From Pseudoroseomonas cervicalis (GTDB lineage: Bacteria > Pseudomonadota > Alphaproteobacteria > Acetobacterales > Acetobacteraceae): DNA of 64,000 nucleotides. Shown piece after piece: positions 51,144-61,813 of the stretch. Both the position numbers and the translations under genes were made by a program. Every line of letters starts with the position of its first letter. The stretch's first letter is position 1. The stretch covers positions 124,001-188,000 of the forward strand of contig NZ_JAUTAJ010000002.1 in assembly GCF_030818485.1 (NCBI RefSeq), in the 5' to 3' direction. The notes below the pieces were generated by a model that was not told the origin of the DNA, searched no databases, and was given only the letters and a program-made list of their open reading frames with translations.

Positions 51144-51173
51144 CCCGGCCGGGGATCTGCGTCCCCGGCCGGG
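51144..51173 (+). terminator. Terminator after the aminotransferase gene
   Basis: A 12-bp perfect stem (CCCGGCCGGGGA / TCCCCGGCCGGG) with a 6-base loop, followed by GTTT, 17 bases after the stop. Confidence 0.7.
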
Positions 51174-51258
51174 GTTTCGCGGCAAAATCGCAGGAATCAC
51201 AGGATCTTGGTGCAGAAAACCCTTTCCCGCGCCGGCAAGGTTGCCTATCTGTACCATT

Positions 51259-51918
51259 ATGAGCGATGCGCAACGGCCGATGCGGAGCCGCCTCCCCTGG
51301 GAGCTGCATCCGTCCCTGACGGAAGATCGCCTGGTCGCCGCCGCCCGGCTGCTGGTCCGCGGGCGGGAGCAGGCGCTGCGCATGGCCGATTACGAGGCCG
51401 GCGACGATCCCTGGTCGGTCGGCTGCCGCGCCTATTCCTTCAGCCGCCACCAGTTGCGCGCCGCCGCCGAGGCCGGGCGCTATCCCTGGCTCGGCGTGCT
51501 CGACCACACGCATCACTTCGTCTTCCTGATCGACGGCATTCCCGTGCGCTTCTATCGCGGCGATGCCGAGGATCCGAACCGCCGCACCCTGCGCCAGCAG
51601 GAGGATGAGGCGGCGCAGATGGCCATGGCCTTCGGCGGGGAGACGGAAAGCAGCCAGGGGCTGATGTTCCGCTTCGCGCTGGAGCCGGCCGAGCGTGGCG
51701 GCATCGAGCGCGTGGTCTTCCTGGCGCTGCGCGGCGAGGAAGGCCGCGCCGAATGCTTCTGGCCGGTGCCGCTGCCGCCGCCCGCCACCGCCGTGCCCAG
51801 CACGCCGCGGCCGCGTCCCATGCCGGCGCAGCCGCCCGCGCCGATGCAGCTGGCCCTGCTGCCCGGCGTCGCCGCCGGCCCGCCCACGCCGCGCCGCCCC
51901 CGCCGCAGCGCCGCCTGA
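51259..51918 (+). CDS. Conserved-looking protein of unknown function
   Basis: A 219-residue soluble protein, MSDAQRPMRSRLPWELHPSL at the start. The core (15-170) is rich in charged and aromatic residues, with GRYPWLGVLDHTHHFVFLID and RFYRGDAEDPNRRTLRQQ as the most striking parts. The last 50 residues are Pro-rich and likely disordered. The ATG has no good ribosome site; a second ATG seven codons later is possible. No family recognised. It stands alone between a terminator and a Fur-controlled region. Confidence 0.65.
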   Translation: MSDAQRPMRSRLPWELHPSLTEDRLVAAARLLVRGREQALRMADYEAGDDPWSVGCRAYSFSRHQLRAAAEAGRYPWLGVLDHTHHFVFLIDGIPVRFYRGDAEDPNRRTLRQQEDEAAQMAMAFGGETESSQGLMFRFALEPAERGGIERVVFLALRGEEGRAECFWPVPLPPPATAVPSTPRPRPMPAQPPAPMQLALLPGVAAGPPTPRRPRRSAA

Positions 51919-52160
51919 GCCGGGCCGCGCCGGCCCGGCGCCTCTCCGGCTGAGCCTGCCCCTCCCGGCTGGTCCGTCCCGCGAAATCCGCCGTCTTGTC
52001 GGCCGCTCTGCTTCTGCGCCATGACGCCATGGCCTGCCTGGCAGGACGCGCCGCCATCGCCCGGCCGCCGCTTCCTCGGCCCGCGCTTCCTGAAGCCTGT
52101 CTCCCGTTCGCCTCGCCCGTCGGGCCGCGCGGCGCCACGCGCCTGCTTGCGGTCCTGTTA

Positions 52161-52184
52161 AGAATGATACTAAGAATCATTCTC
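52161..52184. promoter_or_regulatory. Fur box before the orphan ABC ATPase pair
   Basis: AGAATGAT-N7-ATCATTCT is a perfect 8-bp inverted repeat. The 19 bases at 52166-52184 match 15 of 19 positions of the classic enterobacterial Fur box. It lies 19-42 bases before the first ATPase ATG in an AT-rich patch. Confidence 0.65.
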
Positions 52185-52202
52185 GATAACGCGGAGCCGC
52201 CC

Positions 52203-53218
<1,016 letters not shown>

Positions 53219-53222
<4 letters not shown>

Positions 53223-54121
53223 GCGCCGCCCCGCTCCTGGAGGTCGAGGGCCTGACCCGCGACTTCGTGCTGCAGCGCGGCCTGTTCGGCCAGCCGGTGC
53301 GCACGCTGCGCGCGGTGGATGGCGTCTCCTTCGCCATCGCCCCGGGCGAGACGCTGGGGCTGGTGGGCGAATCCGGCTCGGGCAAGAGCACCACCGGCCG
53401 CATGGTGCTGCGGCTGGAGGAGGCGAGCGCCGGCCGCATCCGCTTCGAGGGCCAGGACATCACCAAGCTGCATGGCGCCGCCCTGGCGCCGGTGCGCAAG
53501 AGGCTGCAGGTGGTGTTCCAGGACCCCTTCTCCTCGCTGAACCCGCGGCTGCGGGTGGGGGAGAGTGTCGGCGAGCCGCTGCGCACCCATGGCATGGTCG
53601 CCAGCCGCGCCGAGCAGCGCGAGCGCGTGGCCGCCCTCTTCGCCCAGGTCGGGCTGGATCCGCGCTTCATGGACCGCTTCCCGCATCAGTTTTCCGGCGG
53701 GCAGCGCCAGCGCATCGGCATCGCCCGCGCCATCGCGCTGGGGCCGAAGCTGATCGTGGCGGATGAGCCGATCACCGCGCTCGACGTCTCGATCCAGGCG
53801 CAGATCATCAACCTGTTCCTCGACCTGCAGGAGCAGATGGGCGTGGCCTATCTGTTCATCGCGCATGATCTCGGCATGGTGCGCTATCTCTGCCACCGCG
53901 TGGCGGTGATGCTGCGCGGCCGCATCGTCGAGATGGGGCCGGTGGCGCAGGTCTTCTCCGATCCGCGCCACCCCTATACCCGCGCCCTGCTCTCCGCCGC
54001 GCCGATCCCGGATCCGGAGCGCGAGGCGCAGCGCCGCCGCATCAGCTACGAGCCGGTGCCGCCGCCGCCGGGCGCCCAGCTGCAGGAGGTGGCGGCGGGG
54101 CATTGGGTGATGGCCGCCTGA
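53219..54121 (+). CDS. Oligopeptide-type ABC ATPase (DppF-like)
   Basis: A 300-residue ATPase, partner of the preceding gene. Walker A GESGSGKSTTGRMVL, signature FSGGQRQRIGIARAI, Walker B LIVADEPITALD, and the DppF-type phrase VFQDPFSSLNPRLRV. It overlaps the DppD-like gene by four bases (ATGA). As with its partner, cognate permeases are missing from the window. Confidence 0.88.
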
Positions 54122-54314
54122 GCGGCCTGGCGGCGATGCTGCCCGGCCGCTGACGCGCCGGGCGGCGGGGCGTGTCGGGCCTGGCCGCCATGATGATCGC
54201 CCGCGATGGCTGCGGGCAGTCGCGTGGCGAAGCGGCGGCGGGGCATCCTCGCCGCCATGCCTTTCATGCGGGCGTTGCTTGCGGACGTTATGGCCCGGCG
54301 CCCGCCGCGCGCCG

Positions 54315-54821
54315 TCAGTGCAGGCAGGTCGACGGGGCTTGGCCGCTCCAGGCACGCTGGGCGGCGAAGCCATGCCGGCGCAGCGCCGCCGAGGCGCGGG
54401 GCAGCCAATGCCCCTCGCGGTTCAGCATGCGCACCAGCTCCGCCGCCGCCTGCGCGGCCTGCGCCGCCTCGCGCGGGCTGGCCAGGCGGCGCAGCACGGC
54501 CATGGCGTCCTCGGCGCGGCCTTCCTGCTGCAGCGCCAGCACATCGACCAGGTCCAACTCGTCCTGGCTGAGCCCGGGATGGCAGACGCAATTGACGTCG
54601 ATCATGCGCTGCGCGCCGCGATTCAGCGCCAGCATGAAGCGGTCCAGCACGAAGGCGGCGCCGGGCACGCCGAGCTCGCCATACAGGGCGGCGATCTCCG
54701 CCTCGGTGCGCAGCCCGCGGCTGAGGCCGATGGCCCAGGCCCGCATGCTCCAGAGCAGCGCGGCCTCCAGCGGCGGCAGGGCGGCGCTCTGCGTCGGTTC
54801 ATCGGCATCGGCATGGTCCAT
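54315..54821 (-). CDS. Fur-box-associated protein with a Cys-x-Cys motif, unknown function
   Basis: A 168-residue, mostly helical protein. Residues 15-75 are compact (LPPLEAALLWSMRAWAIGL, AFVLDRFMLALNRG), followed by IDVNCVCHPGLSQDELDLVD with the CxC motif, then an Ala-rich helical part. No signal peptide. A strong Fur box is immediately upstream of the ATG, with no other gene on that side using it, so it is probably repressed by iron. I do not recognise the family. CxC plus His could bind metal; that is speculation. Confidence 0.65.
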   Translation of the reverse strand: MDHADADEPTQSAALPPLEAALLWSMRAWAIGLSRGLRTEAEIAALYGELGVPGAAFVLDRFMLALNRGAQRMIDVNCVCHPGLSQDELDLVDVLALQQEGRAEDAMAVLRRLASPREAAQAAQAAAELVRMLNREGHWLPRASAALRRHGFAAQRAWSGQAPSTCLH

Positions 54822-54846
54822 GGCGCGTCTCCTGCGGCGCCATCAT

Positions 54847-54865
54847 GATATTAATAATCATTCGC
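54847..54865. promoter_or_regulatory. Fur box before the CxC protein gene
   Basis: Bases match 15 of 19 positions of the classic Fur box (GATATTAAT core and AATCATTCGC half). It lies 26 bases before the ATG in one of the most AT-rich spots of the window. Confidence 0.7.
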
Positions 54866-54947
54866 ATTGCAATGGCGTTGCGCAAGACGGCGCAGCCCCG
54901 CGCCGCCCCTGGGGGGCGCGGCGCGGGGCCGGAGGGAAGGGGACGCC

Positions 54948-56639
54948 TCAGGCGGCGCGCACCTCGCCCAGGAAGCTGCCCACCTCGGCCTGCAGCTTCT
55001 CCGAGCTGCGCGACAGCTCCGAGGCGGCGGTCAGCACCTCGGCCGAGGCGGCGCCGGTCTCCCCCGCATTGCGGCTGACGCTGGCGATGGTGCGCGTCAC
55101 CTCCTCCGTCGCCTGGGCGGTGGATTGCACGGTGCGGGCGATCTCGCTGGTGGCCGCACTCTGCTCCTCCACCGCCGCGGCGATGGTCACGGTGATGGCG
55201 CTGACCTCCTCGATGGTGGCGGCGATGGCCTGGATGGCGTTCACCGTGTTGGAGGTGGCGGACTGGATCTCGGCGATCTGCGCCGCGATCTCGTCGGTGG
55301 CGCGGCTGGTCTGGCTGGCCAGGTTCTTCACCTCCGAGGCGACGACGGCGAAGCCCTTGCCGGCCTCGCCGGCGCGGGCCGCCTCGATCGTGGCGTTCAG
55401 CGCCAGCAGGTTGGTCTGCCCGGCGATGGAGGTGATCAGGCTCACCACCTCGCCGATCTTGTTGGCCGAGGCGGCGAGGGTGCGCACCGTCATGTCGGTG
55501 TCGCGCGCATTCTGCACGGCGCGGCCGGTCACCGCGGTGGCCTGCGCCACCTGCCGGCTGATCTCGCCGATCGAGGCCGTCAGCTCCTCGGTCGCCGCCG
55601 CCACGGTCTGCACCCCGCCGCTGGTCGAGCGCGCGGCGCTGGCCACCGTCCCGGCCTCGTCATTGGTCTGCTTCGCGATCTGCGACATGGAGGCGGCGGT
55701 CGCCTCCAGCTCGGTCGAGGCGGCGGCCAGATGGCCGGTCAGCCCGTTCACCGTGTCCTCGAAGCTGCGCACCAGCGCGGCGAGCTTCGCCGCGCGCTGC
55801 TCCTTGCCCTGCTGCTCCCGCGCCTGGGCGGCGGCGAGGTCGCGCGCCTGCCGCGCATTGCTCTGGAACACCTCCAGCGCGCGGGCCAGCGCGCCCACCT
55901 CATCCTTCCGGGCCTGCCCGGCGATGCTGAGGTCCAGCGTGCCGCCGGCCAGCCGCCCCATATCGGTGGTGATACGGCCGAGCGGCAGGCTGATCTGCCA
56001 GCGGGCGATCCAGACCACCAGCGCCAGCGCCAGGCCGAGGCCGATGGCGGCGCCCACGAGCAGGTTGAACCGCAGCGTCTCGTGCTCCTGCTCCGCCTTG
56101 GCCAGGCCGGCGCGCATCTCCTCGCGGTTGCTGCTCACGATGCCGTCCAGGATCTCGACGATGCGGCGGCGGGCGAGCCGCGCCTCGCCGGTGGAGAGGG
56201 CCATCGCCTCGGCATCGCGGTTCTGCGCCGCGAGCTCCAGGATGCGGGCCACCACGGCGCGGTAGTTCTGCAGCGCTGTCTCCGCCTCCTGCACCAGCGG
56301 CACCCGCGCCGCGGCGGCGCGGCCACGCAGCTCGCGCAGCTCGGTCGCGGTCTGCTGCGCCGCCGTCTCGAACTGGGCGCGGCGCTGCTCGACCGCCTCG
56401 ACGGAGGTTTCCAGGATGGCGTTCTTCTCCTCCGTCGCGGCGGCGTTGATGGCGCTGCTCGCGGCCTGGGCATGCACCAGCCGCGGCACGCGCACGGTGC
56501 CGAATTCGCGTGTCACCTCCGCCTGGCTGGAGAGCCCGGCCAGGCTGGCATAGAGCATGCCAAGGCTGGCCAGGGTCAGCAGCCCGACCGCCAGGCCGAG
56601 TTTGGTGCCGATCCTGAGATTCTGCATGAAGGACAGCAT
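54948..56639 (-). CDS. Methyl-accepting chemotaxis protein
   Basis: A 563-residue chemoreceptor. Helix 1 is about residues 10-30, a helical periplasmic four-helix-bundle-type sensor runs to about 185, helix 2 about 188-208 ([19 protein letters not shown]), then HAMP ([20 protein letters not shown]). The signalling tip is [19 protein letters not shown]. There is no C-terminal pentapeptide. I use the ATG at 56639, where the first membrane helix starts; upstream codons look non-coding. Ligand unknown. Confidence 0.92.
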   Translation of the reverse strand: MLSFMQNLRIGTKLGLAVGLLTLASLGMLYASLAGLSSQAEVTREFGTVRVPRLVHAQAASSAINAAATEEKNAILETSVEAVEQRRAQFETAAQQTATELRELRGRAAAARVPLVQEAETALQNYRAVVARILELAAQNRDAEAMALSTGEARLARRRIVEILDGIVSSNREEMRAGLAKAEQEHETLRFNLLVGAAIGLGLALALVVWIARWQISLPLGRITTDMGRLAGGTLDLSIAGQARKDEVGALARALEVFQSNARQARDLAAAQAREQQGKEQRAAKLAALVRSFEDTVNGLTGHLAAASTELEATAASMSQIAKQTNDEAGTVASAARSTSGGVQTVAAATEELTASIGEISRQVAQATAVTGRAVQNARDTDMTVRTLAASANKIGEVVSLITSIAGQTNLLALNATIEAARAGEAGKGFAVVASEVKNLASQTSRATDEIAAQIAEIQSATSNTVNAIQAIAATIEEVSAITVTIAAAVEEQSAATSEIARTVQSTAQATEEVTRTIASVSRNAGETGAASAEVLTAASELSRSSEKLQAEVGSFLGEVRAA

Positions 56640-56806
56640 GCGGGGTTCCCTGCACCGGCGGACCAGCCGGCATGGTGCGTCGCCCCCGCCGGCGGCGCCG
56701 GTCCAGGCGGGCCGCTCAACTCTCCGCGCTCTCGCTGAAGGAACCCTTAAGCGGCGCCGCACCGCAAGAAACGGAACCCGAGCCGGGGCTCGTCTGTTGC
56801 TGGCGC

Positions 56807-57676
56807 ATGCAAGCCACGCTCTTCCACAACCCCGATGCCGGGGACGAGACCCATTCCGCGGCGCAGCTGGCCGCGGCGCTGCGGGCCGGCGGCCTTTCGC
56901 TCAGCCTGTGCGGGGCCAAGGGGGAGGCCCTGCGGGAGGGGCTGGCCCGGCCGATGCAGCTGGCCATCATCGCCGGCGGCGACGGCACGGTGGGCCGCAT
57001 CGCCCCGGCCCTGGCCGGGCGCGGCGTGGCGCTGGCGGTGCTGCCCTGCGGCACCGCCAACAACCTGGCCCGCGCCCTCGGCCCCTGGCCCTCGGTCGAG
57101 GCGCTGGCCGCGGGCTGGCGCGCCGCGCCGCGCCGGATGCTGAACCTGGCCTATGCGGAGGGCCCCTTCGGCCGGCGCCCCTTCCTGGAGGCGGCGGGGT
57201 TCGGCGCCTTCGCGCGCGCCATCGACCGGGCCGACGAGAAGGGGCTGAAGGGCATCGAGGCCGGCCGCGCCGCCTTCCGCGCCATCCTGGCCAACACCGA
57301 GGCGCAGCGCGTCGCGCTCAGCGTCGATGGCGCGGCCTGGGAGGGGGAGACGCTGCTGCTGGAGGTGATGAACATCCCGCTTTTCGGCCCCAACCTGCCG
57401 CTGGCGCCGGGCTCGCGGCCGGATGACGGGCTGCTCGACCTGGTGCTGCTGCCGCCCGAGCGGCGCGGCGCGCTGCTGGCCTGGCTGGACGCGCCGGAGC
57501 AGGGCCGCGCGCCGGTGCTGCTGCGCCAGGGGCGACGGATCCGCATCGACTGGCCCGGCGGCCCGGTGCGGCTGGACGACACGCCGCTGACGGAGGAGGC
57601 CATGAGCGTGACGCTGGGGCTGGAGGAGAGGGTGCTGCCCACCCTGGTGCCGCGGGCGCTGGAGCGCGCGGCGTGA
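56807..57676 (+). CDS. Diacylglycerol-kinase-like lipid kinase (YegS/DgkB fold)
   Basis: A 289-residue lipid kinase. The N-terminus [15 protein letters not shown] resembles the NP-x-aG start, [16 protein letters not shown] is the nucleotide motif, and [14 protein letters not shown] the substrate site. A late [10 protein letters not shown] is also typical. It would phosphorylate a diacylglycerol or similar lipid. It overlaps the next gene by four bases (GTGA). Confidence 0.88.
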   Translation: MQATLFHNPDAGDETHSAAQLAAALRAGGLSLSLCGAKGEALREGLARPMQLAIIAGGDGTVGRIAPALAGRGVALAVLPCGTANNLARALGPWPSVEALAAGWRAAPRRMLNLAYAEGPFGRRPFLEAAGFGAFARAIDRADEKGLKGIEAGRAAFRAILANTEAQRVALSVDGAAWEGETLLLEVMNIPLFGPNLPLAPGSRPDDGLLDLVLLPPERRGALLAWLDAPEQGRAPVLLRQGRRIRIDWPGGPVRLDDTPLTEEAMSVTLGLEERVLPTLVPRALERAA

Positions 57677-58494
57677 GCGCGGCGGAGGCGGTGCCGCCCG
57701 CGCTGCTGCGGCAGATCGGCGGGCTGGCGGTGGAGCTGGCGGCGCTGGCAGGGCGCGAGATGAAGCAGGAGATCGGCCGCAGCCCGGCGGTGCGCTACAA
57801 GCCCGGCGGCACGGGGGGCGAGAGCCTGCGCGACCCGGTCTCCGAGGTCGACCAGGCGGTGGAGGCGGAAATCCGCGCCCGCCTGGCCGAGCGCTTCCCC
57901 GAGCATGACGTGCTGGGCGAGGAATCGGCCGAGCGCCCGGCGCGCGGCGCCCGCTTCCTCTGGGCGGTCGACCCGGTGGATGGCACCGCCAACTACATCA
58001 ACGGCTTTCCGCTGTTCGCCGGCTCGATCGGCGTGCTGCTGGACGGCGCGCCGGTGGCGGGCGCGGTGTGGTGCGCCACCAGCCATGACCTGCGCGCCGG
58101 CGTCTACCACGCCCTCCAGGGCGGGCCGCTGCATTTCGAGGGCCAGGCGATGCAGCCGCTGCACAATCCGGAGGTGCGGCGGCGGCTGGCCGGCTTTGTC
58201 GATGCCTCGCCGCGCTCGCCGCAGGGCTGGGAGGCGCGGCGCACCGGCTCGGCCGCCATCGAATGCGCCTTCGTCGCCGCCGGGCTGCTGGAGGTGGCGC
58301 GGTTCGAGCGGCCCAATGCCTGGGATGTCGCCGGCGGCTTCGCCCTGGCGCAGGCCGCGGGCTGCGCCATCCGCGTGCTGGGCGATCAGGGCTGGCAGCC
58401 CTTCGAACGCTTCGAGGGCGATCCCGGCCAGTGGCGCCGCCCGGTGATCCTGGGCCAGGCGGAGGCGGTGGAGCGGCTGTGCCGCGAGCCCTGA
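57673..58494 (+). CDS. Inositol-monophosphatase-family phosphatase
   Basis: A 273-residue Mg-dependent phosphatase. Metal ligands are in GEESAE (near residue 82), DPVDGTANYINGFPLF and NAWDVAGGFALAQAAG. The substrate may be inositol phosphate, PAP/3'-phosphoadenylate or another sugar phosphate. The GTG start is set by the overlap with the lipid kinase. Co-translation suggests a linked role in phospho-lipid or inositol metabolism. Confidence 0.9.
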   Translation: MSAAEAVPPALLRQIGGLAVELAALAGREMKQEIGRSPAVRYKPGGTGGESLRDPVSEVDQAVEAEIRARLAERFPEHDVLGEESAERPARGARFLWAVDPVDGTANYINGFPLFAGSIGVLLDGAPVAGAVWCATSHDLRAGVYHALQGGPLHFEGQAMQPLHNPEVRRRLAGFVDASPRSPQGWEARRTGSAAIECAFVAAGLLEVARFERPNAWDVAGGFALAQAAGCAIRVLGDQGWQPFERFEGDPGQWRRPVILGQAEAVERLCREP

Positions 58495-58592
58495 GGCAAG
58501 GCTGGCGCCGCGCCGGCCGGGCTGCCCGCCGCCGCGGCCTGACACCGACGTGATGCGGCGCGCCACGCCCGTGCTTGCTAGGACGCCGCCGC

Positions 58593-60083
58593 ATGGCGGG
58601 TGAACCGGAAAAGAGGCGCCGGCGGCGCGGGCCATGGCGGCGCTGGCTGCCGCTGGCGGTGCTGGCCGGGCTTGGCCTGAGCGGGCTGCTCTGGCTGCAG
58701 CGGCAGGAGGCGGCGCTGCTGGACGATCCGCCGCGCCGCTCCTCGCAGCTCCTGCTGCCGGAGCGCGAGAGCCGCGTGGCGCTGAAGCTGCGCCTGCCGC
58801 TCGACCTGCTGCGCCAGGCGGCCGAGCGCAACCTGCCCGCTGAGCTGCGCCAGGCCAGCGAGCCCGGCGCCGAGACGGTCTATGACATCACGCTGCGCCG
58901 CCTCGGCCCCGTCGCGCTGCAGAGCACGGGGGAGGGGCTGCGCGCCACCGCGCGGCTCGGCGTCGGCGGCACGGCGGGGCTGGGCGGCGGGCTGGCGGCG
59001 CTGCTGGCGCTGGACGCCAACCGCATCGATGCCGAGGCCGAGCTGCAGCTCGACCTGAAGCTGACCCTGGATGAGGGCTGGTGCCCGGTCTGGAGCGTCA
59101 CCTCGCGCTATCGCTGGCTGCGCAGCCCGCGGCTCGAGATCATCGGCGGCGTCTGGATCGATGTGGAGGAGCGGCTGCGCGCCCGGGTGGATGAGGCGCT
59201 GGCCGGCCTGCCGGCGCAGCTGGCCAATCTGCTGCCCTGCGCCGCGCTGCGCGAACAGGCCTTCGCCCTGTGGCAGCCGCGCAGCGTCGCGCTGCAGCTG
59301 CCGGCGGCGCCACCCCTGCACCTGCTGCTGAAGCCGCAGGCGATCGGCCTGTCCGAGATCAGCTTCGAGCCGGACACGCTGTCGGTGATGCTGGCGCTCC
59401 GGGCCAGCACCGCCATCTCCTCGACGCCGCCGCCGGCGGCCGAGCCCGGCTTCCTGCCGCCGCTGCGCGCCTTGCCGGAGCGCTGGAGCGAGCGCGACGG
59501 GCGGCTGCGCGTCGCCATCCCGGTGCGCGCCGGCTACGACATGATCCGCGACTGGCTGGTGGCCGAGTTCGGCGGCCGCGACATCCCCGTCGAGACGCCG
59601 CTCGGCACGCTGACCCTCCGGGTGCGCGACATCTTCCTCTATCCCAGCCACCCGGCGCTGGCGCTGGCGGTCACCTTCGAGGCCAGCCTGCCCGGGCTGC
59701 TGCCGGACACCACCGGGCATGTCACCTTCTCCGCCCGGCCGGTGCTGAGCCCGGATGGCAGCCGCGTGGCGCTGACCGAGCTGCGCTTCGCCCGCGACCT
59801 CGACAGCACGCTGTGGTCGCTGGCGACGCTGCTCTTCGAGGGGCGCATCCGCGCCTGGCTGGAGGGTATCGCGGTCTATGACCTGCGCGGGGTGATGGAC
59901 GGCGCGCTGGCGGCGCTGCGCGCCCGCGCCGCCGACCCGGCGCTGACCGGCGGGCTGCGCGTCACCCTGACCCGGCCCAGCCTGCGGCTGGAGCAGCTGG
60001 TGGCGGAGAATGACGCGCTGACCATCCTGGGCAGCGCCGAGGCCGGGGTGGAGGCCGAGATCACCAGCCTGCCGCTGCCCTGA
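58593..60083 (+). CDS. DUF4403-family protein
   Basis: A 496-residue protein with one N-terminal membrane helix (WLPLAVLAGLGLSGLLWL, residues 19-36) after a very basic start, so it is probably anchored and periplasmic. The rest is beta-rich, with repeated LKLRLPLDLL / LDLKLTLDEGWCPVW / VRDIFLYPSHPALALAV segments as in DUF4403 (lipid-binding-like) proteins. No function known. I use the ATG at 58593; an in-frame one six codons earlier is weaker. Confidence 0.75.
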   Translation: MAGEPEKRRRRRGPWRRWLPLAVLAGLGLSGLLWLQRQEAALLDDPPRRSSQLLLPERESRVALKLRLPLDLLRQAAERNLPAELRQASEPGAETVYDITLRRLGPVALQSTGEGLRATARLGVGGTAGLGGGLAALLALDANRIDAEAELQLDLKLTLDEGWCPVWSVTSRYRWLRSPRLEIIGGVWIDVEERLRARVDEALAGLPAQLANLLPCAALREQAFALWQPRSVALQLPAAPPLHLLLKPQAIGLSEISFEPDTLSVMLALRASTAISSTPPPAAEPGFLPPLRALPERWSERDGRLRVAIPVRAGYDMIRDWLVAEFGGRDIPVETPLGTLTLRVRDIFLYPSHPALALAVTFEASLPGLLPDTTGHVTFSARPVLSPDGSRVALTELRFARDLDSTLWSLATLLFEGRIRAWLEGIAVYDLRGVMDGALAALRARAADPALTGGLRVTLTRPSLRLEQLVAENDALTILGSAEAGVEAEITSLPLP

Positions 60084-60122
60084 CGCCCGCCGCTGCCCTG
60101 GCGCCTGGCGGGCGGCGGCGCT

Positions 60123-61688
60123 TCAGCCCGGCCGGGAGGGCGCCGCCCCCTGCGCCTGGCGCTCGCGCTTGGCGGCGTAGAGCCGCGCATCGGCATCGGC
60201 GATGGCGCTGTCGAAATCCGGCTGCGCCGGCGGCAGCAGCGCGCAGCCCATGCTGCAGCCCAGCGTCAGCAGGCCGGCCGGCGTCGGCACCCCCTCGCGC
60301 AGCATGGCGTCCAGCCCCTGGCCGACCGACTCGGCCGCCTGCTGCACCTGCTCCGGCGGGCCGGGCAGGCAGACCAGGAACTCGTCGCCGCCCAGCCGCA
60401 CCGCCGCATCGCCCTCCCGCACATGGGTCAGCAGCCAGGCGCCGATCTCGCGCAGCACGGCATCGCCCGCGGCATGGCCGTAGCGGTCATTGATCGGCTT
60501 GAAGCCGTCGAGGTCGAGCGCCAGCACGGCGCAGCCGGTCCAGGCATGGGCGCGGGCGCTGCGCCAGGCCTCGAAGCCGGCGCGGTTCAGCAGCCCGGTC
60601 AGCGGGTCGCGCCAGGCCTGGTCGCGTAAGCGCGCCAGGCTGCTGGCCAGCTGCTCCTCGCCCAGGCTGCCGCCCAGCACGCTCTGCAGCGCCTGGCCCA
60701 GCCGGCGGCTGCGCCAGCCGGCGATCAGCCCGCCCAGCAGCGCGATGCCCAGCGTCGAGGCCGTCAGCCAGCCCGCCATGCCGCGCAGCGGCGCCAGCGC
60801 CGCCTCGCGCTCGCTGCGCGCCACCACCACCCAGTTCAGCCCCGGCCGCTGCGGCGTGCCGCTGGCGCGCGCATGGCCGACCAGCAGGGCCGGGCCCTGG
60901 GGCGGCTCCACCGCCTCCCAGCCCGGCTCCTCGCCGGCGGGCAGGGGGCGGCCGGTCCAGGGCTTGCCGCGCTCCGCCTCGGGGCCCAGCAGCACGGTGC
61001 CGTCGGCGCCCAGCACCAGGATCTCCGGGGCCGGCCGCCAGGAGGCCTGGCGCAGCATCTGCTGGCGCAGATTGTCGGCCCAGCGCCAGGTCAGATGGCC
61101 GGCGATGACGCCCAGCACCGTGCCGTCCTCGGCCAGCACCGGCGCCGCGGCATCGACGAAATAGGCGCCCTCGCCGCCGCCCTGCGCCTCGGGCAGCAGC
61201 TTGGCCAGCAGCACGGCGGGGTGGACATCGCCCAGGAAGGGGCCGCGCAGCCCGGGCGCGAACCAGGGGCGCTGGGAGACATCGACCCCCTCCAGCAGCC
61301 CACCGGTGGCGGCGATGACGCGGCCATCCCGCCCGGCGAAGCCGATCCAGGAGAAGGTCGGCGCCGCCATGCGCAGATCCTCGAGCAGGCCGCGCGCCAG
61401 CGCCCGGTCCGGCGGCTGCTGGCGGAACACCTGGAAGCGGGCCAGACGCTCGACCTGCGTCGCCCACTCATCCAGCTCGCCATCCATGCGGCGCGCCATC
61501 TCGGCGGCCTGGCCGGCCAGCCGGGCGCCGTGCTCGCGGATCAGCGTGCTGCGGCCATTCTCATAGACCAGGACCGAGCCGAGCACGCCGGTGGCCAGGC
61601 ACAGCGCCCCCACCATCATGCCCTGGCGCAGCCCCGGCACCGCCCCGAGCCGCCCCCACCAGGACGAGCGTTCCGCCGGCCTGTTCAC
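60123..61688 (-). CDS. Diguanylate cyclase with periplasmic Cache sensor
   Basis: A 521-residue membrane protein. Helix 1 about residues 23-43, a dCACHE-type sensor (FSWIGFAGRDGRVIAATGG, VSQRPWFAPGLRGPFLGDV) to about 290, helix 2 about 300-320, then a GGDEF domain with RLGGDEFLVCLPG and DPLTGLLNRAGFEAW. The active site is intact, so it should make c-di-GMP. No inhibitory RxxD is visible ahead of GGDEF. I prefer the GTG at 61688 behind GGGAG over an opening 20 codons earlier. Confidence 0.9.
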   Translation of the reverse strand: MNRPAERSSWWGRLGAVPGLRQGMMVGALCLATGVLGSVLVYENGRSTLIREHGARLAGQAAEMARRMDGELDEWATQVERLARFQVFRQQPPDRALARGLLEDLRMAAPTFSWIGFAGRDGRVIAATGGLLEGVDVSQRPWFAPGLRGPFLGDVHPAVLLAKLLPEAQGGGEGAYFVDAAAPVLAEDGTVLGVIAGHLTWRWADNLRQQMLRQASWRPAPEILVLGADGTVLLGPEAERGKPWTGRPLPAGEEPGWEAVEPPQGPALLVGHARASGTPQRPGLNWVVVARSEREAALAPLRGMAGWLTASTLGIALLGGLIAGWRSRRLGQALQSVLGGSLGEEQLASSLARLRDQAWRDPLTGLLNRAGFEAWRSARAHAWTGCAVLALDLDGFKPINDRYGHAAGDAVLREIGAWLLTHVREGDAAVRLGGDEFLVCLPGPPEQVQQAAESVGQGLDAMLREGVPTPAGLLTLGCSMGCALLPPAQPDFDSAIADADARLYAAKRERQAQGAAPSRPG

Positions 61689-61813
61689 ATCCCGCTCCCG
61701 TTGTAGACCGGGCGCCTTATGCACGCGGCGATGCTCGCCGCCCAGCAAAATTCAACTTTCGTTTACGGTTTCGCTCAGGCTTGTGGCGGCGCGGCCCGGT
61801 CTGCCGGTTCCGG

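Noticed and set aside
54122..54314. Small gene between the DppF-like gene and the CxC gene
   Set aside because: No frame has a ribosome site, family motif or consistent codon use; the stretch appears to be non-coding with convergent gene ends.
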